Program-made: the position numbers and the translations under genes
Origin: Schizochytrium sp. TIO01
Lineage: Eukaryota; Sar; Bigyra; Thraustochytrida; Thraustochytriidae
Reading direction: 5' to 3'
DNA: 64,000 nt
Assembly: GCA_004764695.1 (NCBI GenBank)
Contig: SMSO01000031.1
Span: forward strand, 8,370,761-8,434,760
The notes under the pieces: generated by a model
What the model saw: the letters and a program-made list of their open reading frames with translations, nothing else
The model's database searches: none
Told to the model about the DNA's origin: nothing
Part shown: positions 9,851-19,825 of the stretch, piece after piece
How positions within the stretch are numbered: the stretch's first letter is position 1
Layout of the letters: every line of letters begins with the position of its first letter

Positions 9851-12800
9851 ATGATGACTGTGGCAAAGTACATTAAGGACATCAGAGAAGATACGACGGA
9901 GATTCGGTAAGTGCACGATGCAGAAGGGAAGAGACAGAAGAAGGAGGCATCACATCGTCGATGTGTTGTAGTAGTCAGCTTTGTAGAAGAAGAATAGTTT
10001 TGAACTAGTAGTGGCACTAATGAAGAAGTTGGAAATGGCATATACTTACTCTCACTTGTTCACACACAAACAAACAAACAAACACAGTTTTCGTGGGAAA
10101 AGAATTGGTCATGAGGGCGCAAAGGCCGTCGCAAAGGCACTCGAGGGATGCAAGAACCTTCAAACTTTAGAGTACGTTTGTGGAATCATCCACGAGGGAA
10201 AGCTATCGTAATAGTCAGGATCAAGCTTTTTCTTTCTTTCTTTTTAGTGCTTGGTGTTTGTAGTACTGCTGGTACACTACCTAAGTAGTTTACGTAGTTG
10301 GGTACGCAAAGAAAGGCAAAGAAGACTTTTCGTTTTTACAAAGAGAAGAAGGAAATCTATATAATTTGATAGGCAGCAGCAGCAGCAGAAGAAGAGGTGA
10401 TTGCTTTTTTATTGTGAGGAAAAACAAAGCAAAACAGGATCAACTGACTGGACCTGTCTTTCCTGACAACGAATGAACAAAACAAACTTATTCATTTATA
10501 CTCACAGTCTTGCGTATAACAAGATTGGCGCGGAGGCCGCAAAGGCCGTCGCAAAGTCTCTGTACAAAGCATGTCCTTCTGTTAGAATCCAGTAAGTTCT
10601 GTTCTCTCTGCTGCTATTTCCAGCTTGCGCAGAGCCTTGCCTTTGCTGGTTCTCTCCATGTCTCCATATGGACTTTCGAGGCCGTCTTTAGATGCGTTCA
10701 TCGTTTTTCTAACAATCCCTTTTCTTCTCCTTCTTTCATTTATTCACATTCGTTTACAAAACGCAGCTGTGACGTTGATATCTCGTCAGAGTTCGAATCC
10801 TATGCTTCCATTGAGGCGACAGAAAGCGAGCCGTCTGCAGAGCCCAAGAACGAGCAAGATGGCGTTAAAGGCGCCGGGCTTGTTACTTTGGATGGACCTG
10901 GGTAAGTTCATGCGGTCCGTCTTTGTTTCGGATCGTGTAATTATTCATTCCACAAATTGTGTTATTGAGATATAGGGGATCCTAACTTTTGCTTCTGCTT
11001 TTGTTACTTCTTCAACTTCGTTTTGCTCGTTTGCTGACGTTTTATTGTTCGCCTCAGAGAACGACCGGATGGAACGAGCGTGAGTTTCGCTGATGTGGTG
11101 CAACTTGCCAAGAAAGTCTCGGACTTGCGGGCGGACCGAGGCGGGGTCAGAGGAAACTCCCTGCAGACTGGGATTGCCCTGCTTGAGGAATTCGTTGGAC
11201 CGGCGATCCAGGGCTACTTTGGCCAAGTGAAATTGCGACAGGTTTTCGCTGACCTCAAGAACTCCAAAGAGGGTCTTGACGCGCTACAAGACCAGATTCG
11301 GGTAAGCCCTGCTGATGGCTTGCCCAGCCTCATCGCAAAGCGGAACGACGAACGATGTCGCCTGCATTCACTTTTGCAGGTCGTGTACCCATAAGTTCGC
11401 GCCAACCTTTGCGAAAGTGATGAGGGTGCAGTGCGAGAATTCAAAGTGAGAGTTGAAAGTTTGGTAAACGATCTAAAGATCAACCTGGCACCAGTCGATG
11501 AAGAGACCAGCACAGATGACTTCAAACAGTGCCAAGAACTCGTTGTGCAGGCTGTCCAATGTGTGGAAGGGTACAAGAGGAATGGAGAAGGTCGACCCAA
11601 CAACATTGGTGAACGAAGCCAACAAGCTGTAAAACGCGTCATCTTTCGATTGGTTGAGCTAGAACTTGGTGATGGATTATCGGTTGCTCTGAGAACACCC
11701 GAGCAAGCCATGGAGCTAGAACCCGAGTTGTCTGAACTTGAGAGTGCTCTCAAGGAAGAGATCGAAGCTCTACATGGAGATACTCTTAGTGCCCACTTGT
11801 CCAAGATACTTTGCGCGATTAGTTCAACACTCGCTCGTTTCGAATCATACTCTGAAAGCACTGTGTTGAAGGAAGCAAGCAAGTGTACACCGAAGGAACT
11901 CTCTGGGCTAAATAACTATACAATGCTGGGTTTGAGAGAACCAAATATCTTAGATGTTGAGGCATTATACCAGAAACTTGACAAGTCGAGGAAAGCTACA
12001 GAAAGTTTGAAGAGAATCAAAGAAGAACTTGAAACAGAAGAATTCGATAAGGAAGAGCGAGCATATTTTATGAATCGAATCAAGAAACAAGAGCTCGTTC
12101 TCTCTCAAGGCAACCCTATTGAGCTTAGCAAAGATTTTCGCCACAAACTTGCTGAAACTCTGCAACATGCGCAGGAGCATTATCCAGAGTTGCTGCAAGA
12201 CAGATCCTGACTAGAAAGACTTCATGTAACTGCAGAGGGTGTTTTTGAAGTAGCTTGTTCTGACCTGTGGTTGACAAATGTAACTGCTTCAGACTTCCAG
12301 ACTGTCGGCGAGCCCCTGTCCTTTAGAGGAGGCAAGAGAGTTCAGAAAGTACTTGATGGAGATGGTAAAATTATGGTTCTGAAAGAGTTTCAGCTTGGAC
12401 ATCCGGGTCAATCCAAAATTTTCTACAAACAAGTTGCCAATCTGGGCAAGGTATTTTCGCAACATGTGATCCGCATCATCGGTGCTTTTGTGGACATGGC
12501 ACATGGAGTGCCACGTGGCTGTATTATCATGCCTTTTTACGAGCGAGGCGACCTTGCCAAGTGGATCGAGAGTCATCCTAACGAAGGCAAAGCAGCGCGT
12601 GACCGACTTGCTGTGGGGCTGCTTTTCGGTGTAGCGGATTTACATACCCGCGGCATTGTGCATTGTGACATCAAACCAGAAAATGTTTTCCTTACAAGCA
12701 ACGGGACACCATTGATCGGCGACTTTGATGGCATCAAGGTTGCAGACTACACTACAACATTCACATCATTTCAAGCAACATCAAGGTATATTGCCCCTGA

Positions 12801-13746
12801 GTTGCAGAATGGGCCTGTAGATAGGTTTGAAACAGCGATGGATATGTACTCTGTGGGCATAAGCTTAAAGGAGCTGTATCCTACTGAGCGAACCGCTGCA
12901 ATGCAGAAACTTATCGATGCTCTTACAGCAACAGACCCTGGCCAGCGTCCAACCGCTCGCCAAGCACTCCAACATGAAGCTTTTGGAGCTCCTAAGATCC
13001 CTGTCAAGATATGTCTAGTATGCATGGAGGAGCATCTGCTTTGCGAGGGCACGAGCTGCGAGGAGGGAGACTTCCTTTGCAGAGACTGTATCGAATCTGC
13101 AGTAGAAGCGGCAGCTCAATCACTAGCTACCGTAAGAGTAGATGCCGATGGGACGATGGCATGCATGAAACCTGAATGTAATGGAAGAATATCAGGTCAA
13201 GAAATCACCCGTCTTGCACCAAGTGCTTTGAATCATCTTTTGTTGATTGCGAAGATGAAGGCAGAAATGGAAGCAGCAGTTTGGGCGGAGAAAGAGATCC
13301 AAAGGCGCATAGCACGAGTTCTGCGTGCAGGTGAACAGAAGAGTGACGCAGAGCATCATTTACTTCATATTCAAGAGAAGATCTTGAGCACATGTTGTCC
13401 GAATTGTAACGCTTATGTGAACGATTTTAAGGGGTGCTGTGCTGTAGAGTGTATTAATCGTGCTTGCGGTCATCACTTCTGCGCTTGGTGTCTTGGCTAT
13501 AGTTCTCAGGATACAGATAAATGTCATGCTCATGTGAGAACCTGTTCAAGAAGACTTGGGCAAGATCTACATTTCGCTGATTCATTCGAGCAGGTTCGTG
13601 AGGCTTGGCGGCTGCTACGCGCAGAACGTTTGCGCGAGTACTGGAATGCGAATATCAAAGACAGAGATCTTAGACTTGTTCTCAAAGAATTAATATCACC
13701 TTTGCTAACACCAGATATTGTTGGCCCTGAATTTATGTTGGAATAA
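9851..13746 (+). CDS. LRR - helical - protein kinase - RBR ubiquitin ligase; two in-frame stops
   Basis: Exons are 9851-9906 (start, MMTVAKYIKDIRED), 10088-10171 and 10508-10591 (one LRR each, phase 2, 84 bases), 10767-10901 (acidic linker), 11058-11301, and 11380 onward. From 11059 to 13746 one reading frame stays open except for TAA at 11392 and TGA at 12208. The middle part is helical and unrecognised. Counting from 12271, the kinase has VLKEF, catalytic loop HCDIKPEN (H131) and GDFDG instead of DFG (from residue 150), then IAPE. Next come RING1 (CLVC...CRDC), IBR-like cysteines and a RING2 with CPNC...FKGCC...CGHHFCAWC, where the GCC cysteine fits the RBR catalytic position. The kinase part has no in-frame ATG before its catalytic lysine, so it is unlikely to be a separate gene. 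Either the stops are bypassed by readthrough or splicing, or this is a young pseudogene. Confidence 0.7.
12208..12214 (+). promoter_or_regulatory. Candidate stop-codon readthrough site (TGACTAG)
   Basis: The in-frame TGA at 12208 is followed directly by CTAG. UGA-CUAG is the best known leaky stop context in animals, where readthrough makes extended isoforms such as those of AQP4 and OPRL1. Here the frame stays open for 511 more codons into the kinase and RBR domains. Readthrough itself is an inference. Confidence 0.45.
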
Positions 13747-15257
13747 ATTAAACAAATATTAAATGATTATATCCCGCTTAAGCGATGTTGACAAGGGCCT
13801 ACAGCGAGGCGATAATTAAGATTCCTTCCTCGAAAAATAAATGGGTATCTGCCAAACCCCTCTAACGGGATGAGACTGTTATCCGTTAACACAAGGTTCT
13901 TCGTGGGGGGAAATACTATGACTTCAATGCTGAAGTAAAACACCATGGTGATTCAGCAACATTTTACTGATATGTCGACGCAATATACAAGCGTCATTTA
14001 TTCGCAATGTAGGACATTTATATTCATTATAGTATGCGAGATCTTTCTCAATATTTGTCCTCTCAACCCATTCGATAATTCATTTAGCAAACTACAAGGC
14101 ATGAGAAACTCTGATTTTAAGCTGGAAAGCTAAGCGCTGTCTCAAAGCGTTCTCGGACATACTCGTTATGCAACTGTCTGCGATAGTTTTCTTTAGGGCC
14201 TAGCAGCTCTGACTTCGGAAACCGATTATTGGTTCATTTTCCAATTGGAGTCAAAGCGCAACAACGCTTCTTTGACAAGCCATATTTCTAGTATCCATAG
14301 TTGGATGGTTTTCTTTTCGTTTTCCCCCACCTCGTTGCAATCCTATCCAGTGTTGATTTCTTTCTGTTTTTTATATAGAGAATACAACTCCAACGTTTTA
14401 TAGTAGACTACACGGTTCGATCAGTACGGGGGATACAATTCCCCTTAACATCATCCATAAACTCTAAGTAGGATGCTCTGGGGATATCATTGCTGCTTGT
14501 TGAGGGCAGTGGCCTCACTATTTTCAATTAGTGTGAAATATTAAAAACAGGCAACCAACAATTCGATTTACCTTCAGTTATGGCTCAGTCTCAGCTGAAA
14601 TCTCCAATCGAGGAGCTAGTTGATAAGACAATGTTAGAGTTATTGACATCCTTCATAAGACCTCATCGATATGCAATAGAATAGAGCTAGACAGCCAGAC
14701 TTGCGTGATTAAGTAATTGTTGAGATCTCGTATCGAAGAACCGAGCTGACAAGACAATGCTAGAGCTCTAGGCATCCCTTTGTAAGAACCCATGAATATA
14801 AGGTTTACAATAGAATAGAACTAGACAACCAGACTTGCCTGGTTTGGAGGTCAAGAACCAAAAGTGTGCATGCTCTCTTCCTTGAACTAATGGCGAAATC
14901 TGAATTGATGGTTAGAGAGGCAAGTTAATCTAAACTCCTCAATGGTATCTTGCACAGTTTAAGTATGTCTACAAAATAAAACAGTCTGCCTTGAAATTAT
15001 ATTTCAAGGACAGATTCTCATGCCTTTTGCTTTGGATACACGCCGCAAGCGAAAGAAAACAATTTATAACTCCTTTAACTCAACACGGTATTGTCAATGA
15101 TCCAATAATAAAGGCAACGTTTGTAGTTTTCAAATTCCTCATCTTTCCTTTCTGGGCAACAAGATATTGCCATTTCTTACTCAGCTCAATCCTGCTGTTA
15201 TGAACACGACCCTGTGTAAGACGACTTTGTTTTACTGAAAATGCTAGAGAAAGCGCG
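13747..15257. other. Intergenic, no gene seen
   Basis: AT-rich sequence after the RBR gene with only short open frames. It contains the ~125 bp tandem duplication annotated separately. Confidence 0.45.
14596..14850 (+). repeat. Imperfect tandem duplication, unit ~125-130 bp
   Basis: 14596-14716 and 14722-14850 align with point differences and one insertion. Shared blocks include gacaagacaatg/gataagacaatg, caatagaatagagctagaca/caatagaatagaactagaca and gccagacttgc/accagacttgc. There is no coding potential. Confidence 0.7.
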
Positions 15258-16293
15258 CTTATTATAACATGTACGCAACGAAGCTCGAGAGATACCTGTT
15301 CAAGCGTTTCCTTTTTTCTTTAGAAAATTTGCCAATAAAGATCGTGCTCTCAATGTTTTTCATATTCATGTCTGAGTCTAGCAATAAGTCAACCCAAAAA
15401 ACATCGACTTTTTCCATTGTCAACAGTTATATCTCATTTAATCCTCACAAATAGCTCAAAATCCATGGTAGTATGTTTTTAATTCATGTTCTGGTATCGT
15501 TTCGCTCTCTATTGGATTCACACTCAAACGGACAGTCAATCAATCAATCAATCACATTATATTGTAAAAAAACAATCAAAGCACCATCGTGCAATGAAAC
15601 ATCTCAAAATACCCGGAGCCTCACGCACAAATAGTTCCTAGAATTGCTGCTAAGACAACCTACTGTAACAATTCCAGCGATTCGTTGACTTTCAGCCCCA
15701 CAACCATTGTCATGGCACCCTCCTCACCGTTCCGGATAAGGCTGTTCTTTTTATTGAATGGTGGAAACCACTACATTGCATTATATGACATGCATGCATG
15801 GACGTCCGTGATCTTGGTTCGTTCTAAACATTTTATCGTTGTTCTGTTGTCGTTTTACATTTTGTTGTTTTAAAATTGTAATACTCTTTCAAAAGTACAA
15901 CTTTGTGCAATAAATCATGATAGTGATTAATTTGCCTTCATTGTTTCCGCGCATGGGAGCCCTAACAGGCTCAGCCCATCTGGCTATAGTTTAACAGGCT
16001 ATAAAGTTACCTTTGGATTAAGTAAGGATAAGAATAACAGTTTTCGATGGCATAGCTTATAATCGATCGGGAATTATGTTCTCTTAGATCCACTGAATAT
16101 GTTCATTATATGCATAATCTCAAAACGTTAATCAATATTAACGCCCCTTTTCCTCCTTTGAGCCAAACACAAGTTAATGGGAATCTACTTTCAGTGAAGT
16201 CAATTTTGAAAATTTGTTTAGTTTACTACCCATATTCTTTGTTGTCAATTCAGATTAAAGCTTCATGTTAGTAGCTTTCGAAGTGTTGTTCAT
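15258..16293 (-). pseudogene. Decayed copy of the LRR / coiled-coil gene family
   Basis: Three pieces lie in the order expected for a minus-strand copy of the 4225-7880 gene. At 16293 there is a start-like stretch (MNNTSKATNMK) resembling exon 1. At 15741-15664 there is one LRR exon with phase-2 borders (EEGAMTMVVGLKVNESLELL). At about 15350-15269 there is a match to the C-terminal coiled-coil exon, about 86% identical over 37 bases to 4426-4462, ending EQVSLELRCVH. The coiled-coil piece has an in-frame TAA and a two-codon deletion. Most LRR exons are missing, so this is a broken relic. Its similarity to 4225-4546 supports that stretch as a true exon of the intact gene. Confidence 0.65.
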
Positions 16294-16565
16294 ATAGGAC
16301 CTTTCGTGTGCAACAAACTACCGATCAACTTGAAGATCATTCAATTAGATTAGCACCCACACTATACCGTCACAACTCGAATGCTCCAGCGTAATTTGGT
16401 TTTCACATTCACAATTGCTGTATCTCAATAAAAATCCCATAGAGCTCTCAAAGGTTTGGATGGAGTTCTTGCTCAAACTTGAGTTTAATACAGAAGCGGA
16501 TCGAGCACTAACTCTAACTTCAGCACAATATACTCTTTTTCTCAGGCGCAGGCTGTCGCATTTCA
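16294..16565. other. Spacer, nothing recognised
   Basis: A 73-residue minus-strand open frame ends here, but it has no clear LRR pattern or other signature. Confidence 0.3.
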
Positions 16566-18086
16566 TCAGTTATATAAACTTCGACTCTGTGAAAGCAACC
16601 AGTCTCGCAGTGCAGGAATGTCATAAGCAATAGGCCATGTCCAAACATGGCCGGAAGCACCCTCATTGCCTTCACCCTCTGGAACCACAGTCCCTTTTTG
16701 AAAATGACTGAAGCGGACGTTACTATCTACTCCTGCTTCGATCTGAGCAGTGACCGCGGCGTTAAGTTCACTTTGACCTGCTCTTCCATTCCACTGAGCT
16801 TCGGTAATGTCTGCGCCATTTGCTTCAAGAACAGTCACGATCTCTTGCATTCCGGGGTATGCTTTGGCATCATCTTCCGAAACAACAATCCACAGACGAG
16901 CCGATGCCATGTTCGCGACTTTGCTGGCATTCCATTGCCCAGCTACCAATAGTGAGGCAGCAAAGTAATTTGGGTGCGCAATATTCAGTGCGATGGAAGC
17001 CATGCACCCACCTGATTGACCAGTTGTATATATTCTATCACTGTCGATTGCCACGAATTCCTTTTTCAAGGATTCAATTAAGCGAATAGTAAGTTCACCG
17101 TAATCATTGAGCTCGCTACCGTCATTTGCCAATGTGACAGGGTACTGTGGAGCGAGGACAAAGGCAGGGTGCTTCTTTTGATCGCTGGGCGAAGCAAAGG
17201 AAATGGCTCCAAGACCCTGCTGCAGCGTGCGCAGAGGGTTGCTTCCAGTAACTCCAGCATCATGCATGAAGAGAACCAATGGTAGAGATCCTGCTTCGTC
17301 CTGGTTTGTCGAGGGGATGTATAGGTTATACCGGAGCATGAGGCCAGTTGCTGAATCTAGGAAGTTTCTTTGCTGAAAGTCATCGACTACCAGGTTTTGC
17401 AATTGAGAGTTAACCACAGATGTGGCGATTGGGGCTATGCGTGTACCGTCAGCAGCTTGTACAGAACCAGTTTGAGTCACGACCACCGAAACTTCTTGAA
17501 CATCAATATTTGGTGCATAGATGATAGCTGCATCTGTTTCTGAGTCCAGCTTCAGAACGACAAATTTCCCATCTTGTACTGTATCTTCCTCCGCTGCGAT
17601 TGCTCGGGATGTTGTAGTATACACTGCAGTAATTTGAAATCCCTCTACAGACCACGCACTTGAACTCAATCCTGCACTAGAAATGAGACGGTCATACTCA
17701 ACGATGACAGCAGTCAATCGCTGGCTACGTCCGAAAACCTCTGCCACACCACTCACAGAGAGAATTGCCCCTGCTTTAAAGGTTAAAGTTGTGAATGAAG
17801 GCCCGTCCCCATGACCCATCATCCCATTCTCTGGCGTGACTTCACCTCTAGGTGACATCAGCAGCATAGCGGCACCCCAAAAAACCATCAGTGCAGCTGC
17901 AGCTGCAAATATTTTCCTATGGGTTCTGCCCAGCCGTAGAGCTCTTGCCATGAGGCTTTCGTGCGCTTCTGTCTCATGGTGATTGGGCTCAACGATGGCG
18001 TCGCTATCCCCTGCAAGAGCTTGGTGCTCCACGTCGCGTCGCGGTGAGTCTCGCGACAGAATAAGCATTTCTTGTAGCCTGTTCAT
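16566..18086 (-). CDS. Membrane-anchored alpha/beta-hydrolase (esterase) with Ig-like N-terminal region
   Basis: This is a 506-residue single-exon protein. It has a cytosolic N-terminus of about 58 residues, one hydrophobic segment at about 59-77 (type II signal anchor), then a beta-rich region (about 100-235) like the Ig-like domain of EstA-type esterases. The catalytic domain follows: oxyanion stretch LVLFMHDAG near 270-278, nucleophile elbow GQSGG with Ser358, a likely acid in SEDD (405-406) and His480 in SGHVW. Relatives act on short acyl or feruloyl-type esters and include PHB-depolymerase-like enzymes. The exact substrate cannot be read from the sequence. The start is the only suitable ATG ahead of the anchor. 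The orientation implies a luminal or extracellular active site. Confidence 0.75.
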   Translation of the reverse strand: MNRLQEMLILSRDSPRRDVEHQALAGDSDAIVEPNHHETEAHESLMARALRLGRTHRKIFAAAAALMVFWGAAMLLMSPRGEVTPENGMMGHGDGPSFTTLTFKAGAILSVSGVAEVFGRSQRLTAVIVEYDRLISSAGLSSSAWSVEGFQITAVYTTTSRAIAAEEDTVQDGKFVVLKLDSETDAAIIYAPNIDVQEVSVVVTQTGSVQAADGTRIAPIATSVVNSQLQNLVVDDFQQRNFLDSATGLMLRYNLYIPSTNQDEAGSLPLVLFMHDAGVTGSNPLRTLQQGLGAISFASPSDQKKHPAFVLAPQYPVTLANDGSELNDYGELTIRLIESLKKEFVAIDSDRIYTTGQSGGCMASIALNIAHPNYFAASLLVAGQWNASKVANMASARLWIVVSEDDAKAYPGMQEIVTVLEANGADITEAQWNGRAGQSELNAAVTAQIEAGVDSNVRFSHFQKGTVVPEGEGNEGASGHVWTWPIAYDIPALRDWLLSQSRSLYN

Positions 18087-19754
18087 GATGGTCTTCCGCT
18101 GTTACTTACTCGCGCCTCACACCGAACGCCGCCTGGGCGTGTTTCAACCCAAAATACTTCCTCAGGCTACAGTGCTCGCCTGCTCAATCCAGCCCAATTG
18201 CAGTGGCCTTGAGTTAAGGATTTGCAAAGAAAGAACTCCTGTTAAGTTCCCACCCAGAACAGAGAATGGCCTATCTACCTCTAATAAACCTATTATGATG
18301 TGCTCGACGAAAATAGTTTGATACTACCTTTAGCATTAAATCAGCGAGCTAATAGGCCTCTGTTTTTTGATAGCTGGCAGTTGCTATCCTCGGCATCATT
18401 AGCAGAAGAATAACCCCATTCTCATTCTCACCGGTCAGCAGGTCTACCTACTTGCCATCGCCTCTTTCTCCATTTCTAGCAAAGAACTTGAAGACAAAGC
18501 AAAACCATCCCATGGATAGGTGTTTTTAGTATATTTGGTAGGTAGGTAGATAGGTAGGAACTACCCAAGCAAGACTATCAATATAAGAGGATCAATCAAT
18601 AGGTTTCCTTGAATCATTGTGCTATACACACTCCCTCCATGGTGACCATCTCATCTTAATTGTAAACATCAAGGCTGGCTGGCGAGACATCCATCCCCCC
18701 CGCTGCCCTCTCTCTACTGGCAGCCAGGGCCTAGTCTGCATCGACTTCTGGTGTCTCTTTTCAACAACTTGAGATCGACCAGAATTGATCAACCTTTGAA
18801 AGTCAGCTCGCGTCGGAGTGGCGCCTACAACTGCTTCGAGCACGTCATGCCGTTGCCCAGCAGACCAGCGAGCCCAAAGCTGCACCAGCCAGGCCCTGCA
18901 CTCGTCGCCTTCCCTTTGTCAGCCTGGGCTCAGCTCCTGCGGCTGCTCGCTTGCTCACTCTCGGGAGCGATTCTCAAAGACGAAGCGCACGTGCGACGAT
19001 TTCATGGTGTGTCCATCCAACCCCTTTGCATGATTGCATGAATGCATGCCTCCATCCACTCGTCCGTCCAGCCCTTGGCCCCTCCAAGCGTCCACGCTTG
19101 CGCTGCAGCAAGCCCGGAAGCTGGCATGTGACCTTGTCCTGAGGCTCCGTCGCCGCCCGCTCTGCGCCAAGGGCGGCGAGCGAGTGACAGGTTGAGCGCG
19201 TGCAAAAGCGTGCTCTATGGAAGCAAATTTGCAGATCCTGGAAGAACAAGAATAGAAGAAACAAGATAAACTTGAAGGTTTGATGTACTACCTATGCGAT
19301 GAAAGTTCGCGAGGCTTGTTTTGACTCGCGTGTTTGCGCCACGAGTGATTGTTTTGGCTTGAGGTCTCACCCGAGTTGAATGATTGAGAGGAGCTGCAAG
19401 AGCGGTTGTGACTCGAGTGTTTTAGAGATTGCTTTGACCAGGTTGCTAACACCCGCCGAACAATCGGTCGGAGCATCCTTCGACCGTGAGAGTGGAGAGT
19501 CTGAGGAGCACGGAATATTCTTCGATTTCATATCTCTGGAGCGAATCTTGCTATGGAATTCATCACTGAAAGGGCAGACACTAGCACTCTGGCCCATCTG
19601 GCTGCCCAGACTTTTTGGAGCGATCTTGCTATCCTCCAAGTTCAACATTATTAATGAATCCCTGCGCTCTTTAGTCAGATATAGAGCTTCAAAATAATTA
19701 CATAGCAAAGTATATATTTTTCATTGTCCCTCTCATGATCATGTGATGAAATCA
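18087..19754. other. Intergenic, locally GC-rich
   Basis: The promoter side of the esterase gene is here, followed by a GC-richer block at 18.6-19.25 kb and TAGGTA-type repeats near 18536-18558. A tentative spliced minus-strand gene is listed separately; nothing else is supported. Confidence 0.4.
18955..19708 (-). CDS. Tentative spliced gene, unknown product
   Basis: A 113-residue serine-rich open frame (19708-19367) reaches a GTGAGA donor near 19371 in phase 2. About 130 bases downstream is a strong acceptor after a pyrimidine tract (near 19241), which continues in the matching phase to a stop near 18955. The joined product would be Ser/Arg-rich with no recognised domain. No ATG sits at the far end of the first piece, so the 5' part is unknown. 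It could equally be chance. Confidence 0.2.
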
Positions 19755-19825
19755 GCGTTAGTGGTTTAGTGGTAAAATAGCTGTTTGCCATGCGGCTGCC
19801 CCGGGTTCGATTCCCGGCTGACGCT
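19755..19825 (+). tRNA. tRNA-Gly (anticodon GCC)
   Basis: The acceptor stem gcgttag pairs with ctgacgc. The D-arm/A box lies near 19762-19774. The anticodon loop TTGCCAT puts anticodon GCC at 19787-19789. The T-arm/B box GGTTCGATTCC is at 19804-19814. There is no intron and no encoded CCA. A T-run right after the gene (ttcttttttt) fits RNA polymerase III termination. Confidence 0.95.

Noticed and set aside
10780-10800. B-box-like gttcgaatcc suggesting a tRNA
   Set aside because: It lies inside a coding exon and there is no matching A box or stem structure.
11214-11882. 222-residue minus-strand open frame
   Set aside because: It is antisense to the LRR-kinase-RBR reading frame and has Ser/Arg-rich composition typical of shadow frames.
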